From contig OY282370.1 of assembly GCA_958295745.1 (NCBI GenBank), forward strand, positions 1,226,311 through 1,290,310: a DNA stretch of 64,000 nucleotides, given 5' to 3'. Origin of the DNA: an uncultured Acidimicrobiia bacterium (GTDB taxonomy: Bacteria; Actinomycetota; Acidimicrobiia; Spongiisociales; Spongiisociaceae). Made by a program: the position numbers and the translations under genes. Of this stretch, positions 45,025-51,845 are shown in pieces. Numbering within the stretch: the stretch's first letter is position 1; every line of letters starts with the position of its first letter. The notes below the pieces were generated by a model. That model saw only the letters and a program-made list of their open reading frames with translations, was not told the origin of the DNA and made no database searches.

Positions 45025-45101
45025 TTGTGACCTCCACGTCAGACGGCGATCGCAGGCAGGCGACCGATCCTCCCGATGACGATACCCCTTGCTCCCTGTT
45101 C

Positions 45102-45133
45102 TTTCAATGGAACCTCTCTTTCGATGGAACCTC
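45102..45133. promoter_or_regulatory. Candidate operator: two direct repeats TTTCRATGGAACCTC
   Basis: Two 15-bp repeats (45102-45116 and 45119-45133, period 17) differ by one base. Each contains the partial palindrome TTC-N4-GAA. They lie in the 168-bp divergent region between the dimethylformamidase-like gene and the SDR gene, where a shared regulator would bind. The regulator is not in the window in any obvious form. Confidence 0.4.
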
Positions 45134-45192
45134 GCCGGGCAATCCCCTGCAGTACTCTTCTACCCGTACCGAGCAGGAGCACAGAGCACAGG

Positions 45193-46029
45193 ATGAACCC
45201 GTCCGACACGGACCTACTGGATCTCACCGGGCGGGTGGCGGTGGTGACCGGCGCCGCTTCCGGACAGGGCAAAGCCGCCGCCCTGAGGCTGCACCGGGCG
45301 GGCGCTTCGGTGGCCGCCCTGGACCTCGACGCGGAGGGTCTGGCCTCCCTGGGGAACGGCATCATGACCCTGACGGTGGACACCTCCGACCCCGCAGCGG
45401 TGGAGGAGGCCTTCGACGAGATACGCCGGTCCCTGGGGCCGGCCTACATCCTGGCCGCCGCGGCCGCCGTATGGGCCGGATGGAACAGCATCCTCGACCT
45501 CGACTACCGCGATCTGGAGCGCATCTTCCGTATCAACACCTTCGGAACGCTCTACTGCGTCAAGAACGCCGCCCGCCACATGACCGAGGCTGGCCGAGGC
45601 GGCCGCATCGTTATGTGGTCGTCGATCGCCGCGGCCCGCGGCCAGCCCCATGACATCCCCTACACGGGCAGCAAGGCCGCCCTCGAAGGGATGGCCCGGG
45701 CCATATCCGGCGAGCTCGCCCCTCGCGAGATAACCGTGAACGTGATCGCCCCCGGCGCCATCGACACCCCGATGCTGGGCGATGCCGACCTGAGCTTCTA
45801 CGACACCGTGCTGCCCGGCCGGCGGGTCGGCGTCCCCGAGGAGGTAGCCGAGATGGTGGCCTGGCTGTGCTCGCCGCGTTCCCGGTTCGTTACCGGGGCG
45901 GTGATCCCCATCGACGGCGGGGTGGCGGCGGTCAACGGCCCCTGGATGCTGTCCCGGACTATCCGCTCCGCCGACCCCGCCCTCGTCGACGCCCTGAAAG
46001 CAGACATCTACCCGGCAGACCGCGAATAG
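45193..46029 (+). CDS. Short-chain dehydrogenase/reductase (SDR)
   Basis: A 278-residue classical SDR, a cytosolic NAD(P)-dependent oxidoreductase. Motifs: cofactor loop TGAASGQG (19-26), Asp in ALDLD that favours NAD(H), Asn115 in FRINTFGT, and catalytic Ser around 143-144 (WSSIAA), Tyr157 and Lys161 (YTGSK). The usual NNAG after strand 4 is replaced by AAAAAVW, a noticeable departure. IDTPML and VTGAVIPIDGG are typical C-terminal SDR segments. The ATG at 45193 gives normal family length. First gene of the plus-strand group with the phosphotriesterase-family and DUF3237 genes, suggesting a shared catabolic role, for example oxidising an alcohol intermediate. Confidence 0.88.
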   Translation: MNPSDTDLLDLTGRVAVVTGAASGQGKAAALRLHRAGASVAALDLDAEGLASLGNGIMTLTVDTSDPAAVEEAFDEIRRSLGPAYILAAAAAVWAGWNSILDLDYRDLERIFRINTFGTLYCVKNAARHMTEAGRGGRIVMWSSIAAARGQPHDIPYTGSKAALEGMARAISGELAPREITVNVIAPGAIDTPMLGDADLSFYDTVLPGRRVGVPEEVAEMVAWLCSPRSRFVTGAVIPIDGGVAAVNGPWMLSRTIRSADPALVDALKADIYPADRE

Positions 46030-46105
46030 CGGCGAACAGCGGCAACCTCGGCGCACGTCATAGGCGCACGTCATACTTGATACTTGGATAGTCGAAGGAG
46101 GCGGA

Positions 46106-47077
46106 ATGACCAATCGAGTGATGACCGTGACCGGCCCGGTGGATGTGGACGACTTGGGCCTCACCCTCATGCACGAACACATATTCCTCGACCTGATGCG
46201 GGACGCCTGGGTCTTCACCAACATCCTGAACGACCCCGAGCTGGCCGACCTCGAGCTGGATCTGCTGCGGAAGGCGGGGGGCGTCACCCTGGTCGACCTC
46301 ACCTCCAAGGGCCTCCGGGAGTACGACAATCCGCTCCTGTTCGACCAAGACCTGAGCCGCCTTCCCCATCCGTCGGCGGTGCGGCGGGCGGCGGAGCGGA
46401 GCGGGCTGAACATCATCCTGGGCGCCGGCTGGTATCACGAGAACTACTACCAGCCCCGGCTCTGGAAGATGACCACCGACGAGATCGCCGAGGAGATGAT
46501 CCGAGAGGTCCGGGAGGGGGTCGAGGGCACCGATGTGCGGGCCGGGATCATCGGGGAGATCGGCGCCCAATACAACCGTCTGTCGGCCATCGAGGAACGG
46601 GTGCTGCGGGCCGCCGCCCGCGCCCAGATAGAGACCCGTGTAGGGCTGACCACCCACACCACCAGGGGCATCGGCGGCTTGGAGCAGCTCGATATCCTCG
46701 AGCAGGAAGGCGTAGACCTGCGGCGGGTGGTGGTGGCCCACTCCGGCGGTCAGCCCTACCCGGAGTACCACGCCCGGATCGCCCGCCGAGGCGCCCATGT
46801 CTCCTTCGACCGGATGGGCAGCCTGCCGGAGATGAGCGAGTTCCACCGCAACCGGATCCTGCGCAACATCCGCAAGCTGATAGACGACGGCCACTTGGAG
46901 AAGATCGTCCTGTCGCACGATGTCTGCTACGCCGACGATCTGACCGTCTACGGAGGCTTCGGCTACGCCTGGCTCCTGGTAGAAGGGCAGGAGATGCTGG
47001 AGCGTGAGATCGGCCTGACGGAGGACCAGTGGCAACAGATCATGGTAGAGACCCCCAAGCGCATCCTGGCCGGCTGA
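46106..47077 (+). CDS. Phosphotriesterase-family amidohydrolase (Glu-bridged subtype)
   Basis: A 323-residue amidohydrolase-superfamily (beta/alpha)8 barrel of the phosphotriesterase/lactonase family. Metal ligands: LMHEH (His23, His25), GEIG with Glu151 where phosphotriesterase has the carbamylated Lys, THTTRG (His184), VAHSGG (His212) and LSHDV (Asp272). A bridging Glu occurs in the E. coli phosphotriesterase-homology protein, so this is probably a lactonase or carboxylester hydrolase rather than a true phosphotriesterase. A perfect AAGGAGG lies 6 nt before the ATG. It follows the SDR gene by 76 bp; an SDR making a lactone that this enzyme opens would be chemically sensible, but that is inference. 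Confidence 0.87.
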   Translation: MTNRVMTVTGPVDVDDLGLTLMHEHIFLDLMRDAWVFTNILNDPELADLELDLLRKAGGVTLVDLTSKGLREYDNPLLFDQDLSRLPHPSAVRRAAERSGLNIILGAGWYHENYYQPRLWKMTTDEIAEEMIREVREGVEGTDVRAGIIGEIGAQYNRLSAIEERVLRAAARAQIETRVGLTTHTTRGIGGLEQLDILEQEGVDLRRVVVAHSGGQPYPEYHARIARRGAHVSFDRMGSLPEMSEFHRNRILRNIRKLIDDGHLEKIVLSHDVCYADDLTVYGGFGYAWLLVEGQEMLEREIGLTEDQWQQIMVETPKRILAG

Positions 47078-47179
47078 ATACCCTCCCGGATGCCTTCCTT
47101 TCGGCCGGCCTGCCCGTTAGGTTCGGCGAATCCATAGACTGGCGCCAAGCCAACCGCCGCAGCCGACGAAGGGAGCATC

Positions 47180-47587
47180 ATGCCCGGCCTCGAACACTTC
47201 TGCCATATGGAGCTCACCTTCGAGATGAAGATCATCGGGGCTGTACCGTCCGGATTGCGCGCCGATGCGTATTTTCAAGGCGCCGCTTCCGGCCCCCATT
47301 GGGAGGGCGAGATACCGGTGGAAGGGGTGGACTACGTGACCATCCGTTCTGACGGCAACCTGAACCTCGACCTGCGGGCCACCATGGGCTCGGGGGAGGA
47401 CATGATCGCCTACCGGGGCACGGGGGTATCCATCAGTACCGGGGAGAACAGCGCCGAGCCCCGCGAGCTGATCACCTTCGAGACCGCAAGCGAGAAGTTC
47501 GCCTGGCTGAACCGCGAGATCGCCGTCGGCCTAGGCCGCAACGAAGGCCCCGACTTGGTTATAGACTTCTACCTGGTCCGCCCCTGA
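47180..47587 (+). CDS. DUF3237 family protein
   Basis: A 135-residue protein matching the UPF0311/DUF3237 pattern: an N-terminal FEMKIIGAVPSGLRADAY strand region, EGEIPVEGVDYVTIRSDGN, MIAYRGTGVS and a C-terminal FAWLNREIAVGLGR. Family members are small beta-barrel proteins of unknown activity, often beside catabolic oxidoreductases. GAAGGGAG precedes the ATG. Third in the SDR - phosphotriesterase-family - DUF3237 group (102-bp gap), and convergent with the DUF433-like gene. Confidence 0.85.
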   Translation: MPGLEHFCHMELTFEMKIIGAVPSGLRADAYFQGAASGPHWEGEIPVEGVDYVTIRSDGNLNLDLRATMGSGEDMIAYRGTGVSISTGENSAEPRELITFETASEKFAWLNREIAVGLGRNEGPDLVIDFYLVRP

Positions 47588-47669
47588 CCCCGGTCGTTCT
47601 CCGGTCAGCCCAACCCTGTTCGCCGACAAGCCGCATCCATTCCTAGAACCACTGCGATCTATGAATAGG

Positions 47670-48398
47670 TCAGGCAGCCCGTCTGGATGCGACACGCACC
47701 ACATCCTCCAGCTGGTCGCCGGGCACCCCGAACTCATCTGAAACGTCGGCGAGGGACTCACCCGCCCAGAACCGCTCCAGCACGTCGGACACCCGCGCCC
47801 CTCCGGCCCGGAAGATCGGAGATCCGAATGACATAGCGGGGTCCACGACCACTTCGGCATGCCGGTAGGCGGGTACCCGGATCAGCGTGGGGTAACCATC
47901 CTCGCCGTAGACGATTCGCTCCAGGTAATCCAGAACGACCTCGCCGAAGACGTGCTGTCCGCTACGAACCGCCGCCAGACGGGAGGGCAACCCCCCGCCG
48001 AGATGCGCCTCTGCGTAATCGAAAAAAAGCTCGGCGCCGTCGGTGTACAACCTCTTCGACGCCAACGCATAGTCCAACCCGATCTCGTCCTTCAGAGCCT
48101 GCAGCGCCGGCCTGATCCTCTGCATGGGCACCCCGCTGCGGCGCATCGCCGCGAGCACCAACGCCTCGGCGAGGCCCACGAACGGAATCGACGGCCGGCC
48201 GCGTCCCGACGGCGGCATATAGGTCACAGCGGCCGACCCCTTGGTCCAGCGAGACAGGGTCTGTACCGGTACATCCACGATACGGGCCGCTTCAGTCACC
48301 GCATAGAGCGGCACCCGAAACCTGAGACGATCGAAGTCCAGCGCCAACCTCCCACTCTCCGATCCCCCTATCAGGCTAATCACCCCACCCGTATACAT
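47670..48398 (-). CDS. DUF433-like DNA-binding protein (regulator or antitoxin)
   Basis: About 242 residues. The N-terminal part VPLYAVTEAARIVDVPVQTL, then SRWTKG, is a MerR/excisionase-like helix-turn-helix. The C-terminal ~75 residues (SFGSPIFRAGGARVSDVLER, then FWAGESLADVSDEFGVP) are a DUF433 domain, usually the antitoxin partner of a PIN-like DUF5615 toxin. No DUF5615 gene adjoins. It could be a solitary regulator or the survivor of a toxin-antitoxin pair. The start is uncertain: the ATG at 48398 lacks a ribosome-binding site, and a GTG at 48383 or an upstream start cannot be excluded. It lies between the catabolic genes and the restriction-modification genes. Confidence 0.7.
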   Translation of the reverse strand: MYTGGVISLIGGSESGRLALDFDRLRFRVPLYAVTEAARIVDVPVQTLSRWTKGSAAVTYMPPSGRGRPSIPFVGLAEALVLAAMRRSGVPMQRIRPALQALKDEIGLDYALASKRLYTDGAELFFDYAEAHLGGGLPSRLAAVRSGQHVFGEVVLDYLERIVYGEDGYPTLIRVPAYRHAEVVVDPAMSFGSPIFRAGGARVSDVLERFWAGESLADVSDEFGVPGDQLEDVVRVASRRAA

Positions 48399-48449
48399 CT
48401 GGAAACACGCCGTCCAACCGGGCCGTTCATCACACGAGCCGCATTGACG

Positions 48450-48600
48450 GCGAGCGCCGAACAGACCGGGACGGTGCGCGGGAAGCCTGGATTCCGCCCC
48501 GACATCCTGATCGTGCATCGGGCGGGCAGCCGCTCATCATCGAAACCGAGGTACATCCGGCCTCGACCGTCGAGCAGGACGCCGTGCTGTCTCTGCACGT
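48450..48600 (+). pseudogene. Possible frameshifted remnant of a restriction-type nuclease domain
   Basis: One plus-strand frame reads GFRPDILIVHRAG. Shifting frame at that point gives GQPLIIETEVHPASTVEQDA. Joined, they resemble the (R)PD..I...G...I.E.E..P..TVE.DA pattern of PD-(D/E)XK-like domains in restriction-associated proteins. No start or complete domain exists. The match is from memory of the pattern and is weak. Confidence 0.25.
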
Positions 48601-48717
48601 CCGACGCCCGCTGACCAGGGGTTATGGTCACCGGTCGACGGGCCGCCGGCGTCTTGCTCGGCGCCTTTCCCAGGTTCTGTCTCACCCGTTGGGTATGGTG
48701 ATGTCGAAAGGAGGAAA

Positions 48718-49581
48718 ATGGTGACTGTCACCCGTCGGATAGTGGGCAATGCCGCGCGGCGGCGAAAGCGCATGATCGCCTTCGGCTGGTACGGGGGCAA
48801 GTTCAGCCATCTCAATTTCATCCTTCCGAACCTGCCGGAGGACGACCGCCATTTCTGTGATGTGTTCGGCGGGTCGGCGGCGGTGATCATCAACCGCCGT
48901 CCTGCGCCGGTCGAGACGTACAACGACATCGACTCAGAGGTAGTGAACTTTTTCAGGGTTTTACGGGATCCGGATACCAGCGATCAGCTGATCAAGGCCA
49001 TAGCCTTGACGCCTTTTTCACGAGAGGAGCTGGTGAGGGCTTTGGAGCTCTCCGCCGATCCGTTGGAGCGGGCGAGGCGGTTTTTCGTGCGGGCGCGCCA
49101 GACCCGGACGGGGTTGGCGCAGACTTCTTCCGAAGGCAGGTGGGCGCATTGTCTGCTGACTTCTCGGGCCGGGATGGCCGGCGCCGTGTCGCGGTGGTTG
49201 GGTTCGGTGGAGGGTTTGTCGGAGATCGTTCAGCGTTTGCAGCGAATCCAGATCGAGAACGCCCCCGCCTTGGAGATCATACAGCGTTATGATTCGGCCG
49301 ATACCCTTTTTTATATAGATCCGCCCTATGTGCATGATGCCCGCGGTGATTCCAAGGCTTATGGGGTGGAGATGAGCGATGATGATCATCGGGAGCTTGC
49401 CGGGTTGTTGTTGGAGATAGAAGGCAGGGCGGCGGTGTCCGGTTATCGCACTGCTTTGTACGATGATCTGTTTGGATCATGGCGTCGAGTGGATGCAGAC
49501 CCCAAGACCTGTCATTCGGTTAGGCAACCGAGACAAGAGTCACTGTGGGTCAACTACGACGACGGCGGCGTTCTTCTCTGA
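48718..49581 (+). CDS. D12-class DNA adenine-N6 methyltransferase
   Basis: A 287-residue DNA adenine methylase of the MT-D12 (Dam/DpnM/EcoRV) class, which transfers methyl from S-adenosylmethionine to adenine N6. Motifs in order: FGWYGGK (22-28, motif X), DVFGGSAAV (48-56, motif I), YNDID (68-72) and DPPY (201-204, catalytic motif IV). AGGAGG lies only 3-4 nt before the ATG at 48718; the next codon is GTG at 48721, and Met19 just before the first motif is an alternative. It is followed after 42 bp by a restriction-enzyme gene, so the pair is read as a type II restriction-modification system in which this enzyme protects host DNA. Confidence 0.88.
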   Translation: MVTVTRRIVGNAARRRKRMIAFGWYGGKFSHLNFILPNLPEDDRHFCDVFGGSAAVIINRRPAPVETYNDIDSEVVNFFRVLRDPDTSDQLIKAIALTPFSREELVRALELSADPLERARRFFVRARQTRTGLAQTSSEGRWAHCLLTSRAGMAGAVSRWLGSVEGLSEIVQRLQRIQIENAPALEIIQRYDSADTLFYIDPPYVHDARGDSKAYGVEMSDDDHRELAGLLLEIEGRAAVSGYRTALYDDLFGSWRRVDADPKTCHSVRQPRQESLWVNYDDGGVLL

Positions 49582-49623
49582 ACCGGTCATCGTATTCTGA
49601 GTAGTCTGCCAGAGTGTTTTGCG

Positions 49624-50718
49624 ATGAAGGTAATGGACAATACGGAGGCAGCCAGTTGGCTGGACAAATCGTGGCGAGCTATCGTGGCAGAATCCAATTT
49701 GGAGTCTGACCCTGAGATAGATATCATTCAGAATTCTAGCTATGTCTCTATCAGATATGTTCTGATTACACAGTTGTTGGGTAAATTCGCGGATGGAAGC
49801 CGTGATGCGTTGTGTCTGCAGAGGGGTGCTAGGGAGAGGGCTGCCGAGGAAGGGCGGTGGGATCCTCGGAGTTTCTGCGCCCGTGTAGTGGTTCCTTGGG
49901 TTCAACGTACCGACAATGTGTTGGGAACCAGCACCGATCCGTATGTGAGTAAGCCTTTGCGTAGGCGGCGGATCGATGAATGGTCTACACCGTTGAAGGC
50001 GCGAGACGAGTGGGACAGGGTAGAGCGTGTTCTACGAGAGGTGCAGGACCGTGACGATCCGGCTTTTACCGAGCAGACCTTGCGGAGATGTCTAGCTAGT
50101 ATTGCCCGACGGTATCTTGAGCTCGACATCGAATATGCTATTCCGGTTCGGGTTAGCTACTCACAGTTGATCTCTGCTGTAGAGCGGTTTCTAGATGCCA
50201 AGAGTGGAGGAGAGCGTCCGCTGATTGTTGCCTCTGCATTATTACGGATTCTAGGCAACCAATTCGGCCTTTTCGATGAGGTGACAAGACAGGGTATCAA
50301 TGAACCTGATGATCCTAAGGGATCTCCAGGAGATATCCTTTGTTATCTGTTGACGAAGGATGCGAAGGTTCTCATACTGGCTATTGAGGTAAAAGACCTG
50401 GAACTTACACTGGTAGATGTGAATGCTACGATCCAGAAAGCACGCAGGCAAAAGTTGGCCGATATATTGTTTATCTCTCCTGATATATCCTCTAAGGATA
50501 GAGCGGTGGTGGAAGACAGATTTTTCGAGGAATGGGCCAAGGGCCTCAACCTCTACCAGCTACCTTTGCTAGATATCCTGAGAGTGTTGGCGGCATTGTC
50601 AGGCGAAGGTATACGCCCGGTGCTGCTCAAAGAGATCGGGGACGAAATCAACCGGTCTGCCTCCCAGCCTGCCCTCAGAACGGCTTGGGCCGACGTCCTG
50701 CGTTCAACGGTGGGGTAA
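49624..50718 (+). CDS. SacI-family type II restriction endonuclease
   Basis: A 364-residue protein resembling the SacI restriction-enzyme family. The likely PD-(D/E)XK site is Asp237 (GSPGDILCYL) with Glu255-Val-Lys257 (LAIEVKDLEL), the right spacing for this fold. The N-terminal half includes LGKFADGSRDALCLQRGARE and FCARVVVPWV, typical of the family. The prototype cuts GAGCTC; specificity here cannot be read from sequence. Base composition is visibly more AT-rich than the flanking metabolic genes and codon use is less biased, suggesting recent transfer. It pairs with the adenine methylase 42 bp upstream. Confidence 0.72.
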   Translation: MKVMDNTEAASWLDKSWRAIVAESNLESDPEIDIIQNSSYVSIRYVLITQLLGKFADGSRDALCLQRGARERAAEEGRWDPRSFCARVVVPWVQRTDNVLGTSTDPYVSKPLRRRRIDEWSTPLKARDEWDRVERVLREVQDRDDPAFTEQTLRRCLASIARRYLELDIEYAIPVRVSYSQLISAVERFLDAKSGGERPLIVASALLRILGNQFGLFDEVTRQGINEPDDPKGSPGDILCYLLTKDAKVLILAIEVKDLELTLVDVNATIQKARRQKLADILFISPDISSKDRAVVEDRFFEEWAKGLNLYQLPLLDILRVLAALSGEGIRPVLLKEIGDEINRSASQPALRTAWADVLRSTVG

Positions 50719-50740
50719 TGACTGCTTCTAGGGCGATCCC

Positions 50741-50926
50741 TTACTTCTTTTGAGGGTCGGTAGCAGAGGATGACTTTCCCTTGCTGGGGCTGCTGACACT
50801 CGGCTGAGGCTTGATCTTGGCTAACCAATCTGCCGGAGGCGGCTCAACCTCGCTGGGCAGAACATCAGCACCCATGTAGCCTTGGCTGGGCTTTCTAGAT
50901 GAGTGTCGCTTTGCCTTTTTACCCAT
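50741..50926 (-). CDS. Small basic protein overlapping the DUF6338 gene
   Basis: A 61-residue, Lys/Ser/Pro-rich protein (MGKKAKRHSSRKPSQGYMGA ...). The ATG at 50926 is preferred because AAGGAG lies 8 nt upstream. Its first bases ATGGGTAA also carry the stop of the DUF6338 gene, so the two overlap by 8 nt and are probably translated together. No known domain. A basic, low-complexity chain could bind nucleic acid or its membrane partner; this is a guess. Confidence 0.6.
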   Translation of the reverse strand: MGKKAKRHSSRKPSQGYMGADVLPSEVEPPPADWLAKIKPQPSVSSPSKGKSSSATDPQKK

Positions 50927-51563
50927 AGTCTCTACTCCTTTCACTAGGCTGGAACTCCATATATTCTACCTCATCCCAACGGATAAGCAAACCGCGAGAT
51001 TTATCCAGCTCATCTGGTTGTAGTTTACCAGCATCATCCACTGTAACAACATGAGCTAAATATATGTCTTGTGATGCAGGGTAGCCTGCCACATAAGAGC
51101 CTTGCCCATAAAATCCCATTTTTGATTCACCAGATTTTGTTTGCAAATAAACCCAACCCGATAATCCTTTACGGCCAAACAAGCGGTCCCAAGCGCGAGG
51201 AGCAGGATATCCACCTGCTAAAAACCTAACCCACCTATACCACTTATATTCTGATTTGCGAGTAGCCCATCCTGCAAATAAACCGGCAGACAGCGGTACT
51301 ATCACATATATTGCTACGCCTGGCCAAACCAATAAATTAACATACTCGCCTTTAATTATCTGATCCCAGTATGAGGACCACAAGTGATAAGTCAAAGGAA
51401 GAACAAGGATATGAAATAAAGTCGCAAAGCGTGCAAAACGTAAGAGATTATTCTTGATGCCTGTAGTCCATCTCTCGGCTAATAGTTCAAAGGACCAACT
51501 AAACATAGTACCTGGTAAAATGGCTAACCAGATTATAAACAGCGTTTGTAAGTTATCGGCCAT
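50919..51563 (-). CDS. DUF6338 family membrane protein
   Basis: A 214-residue protein with about three N-terminal membrane helices (LFIIWLAILPGTMFSW, FATLFHILVLPLTYHLW, LVWPGVAIYVIVPLSAGLFA). A cytosolic domain follows, containing WVYLQTKSGESKMGFYGQGS, the segment SQDIYLAHVVTVDDAGKL and LLIRWDEVEYMEF. This resembles DUF6338 proteins, whose function is unknown. GGAAGG precedes the ATG. The DNA is distinctly AT-richer than the neighbouring peptidase gene. Position beside a restriction-modification pair and low GC suggest it belongs to the same acquired segment. Confidence 0.7.
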   Translation of the reverse strand: MADNLQTLFIIWLAILPGTMFSWSFELLAERWTTGIKNNLLRFARFATLFHILVLPLTYHLWSSYWDQIIKGEYVNLLVWPGVAIYVIVPLSAGLFAGWATRKSEYKWYRWVRFLAGGYPAPRAWDRLFGRKGLSGWVYLQTKSGESKMGFYGQGSYVAGYPASQDIYLAHVVTVDDAGKLQPDELDKSRGLLIRWDEVEYMEFQPSERSRDYG

Positions 51564-51845
51564 TTTCCTTCCTGGTTAGTTGCTTTTGGAGGGTAGACCT
51601 CAGGTTGTCGATCCCTTGAAACAACTACGGCCACCGATATACGGTGACCGTAGGACTCGCCGACGGAGCAATACTCAGACGGTCAATGATGAGTATATAC
51701 CCAACAACCGCGCGAGCGCAATCTGCGAAGGGGCCTCTACCGCCGCTCGACGGCTCCGCAGGCCGCGCGTCCGCCGGTGCAGTCCTCGGCCCCGTAGGCG
51801 TCAGGTTTGGCGTACACATGCTCGACAAGTCCGCACGAACAGGGA

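Noticed and set aside
43756-45030. 424-codon plus-strand frame opposite the dimethylformamidase-like gene
   Set aside because: Gly/Val/His-rich antisense shadow of a gene with clear family motifs and a ribosome-binding site.
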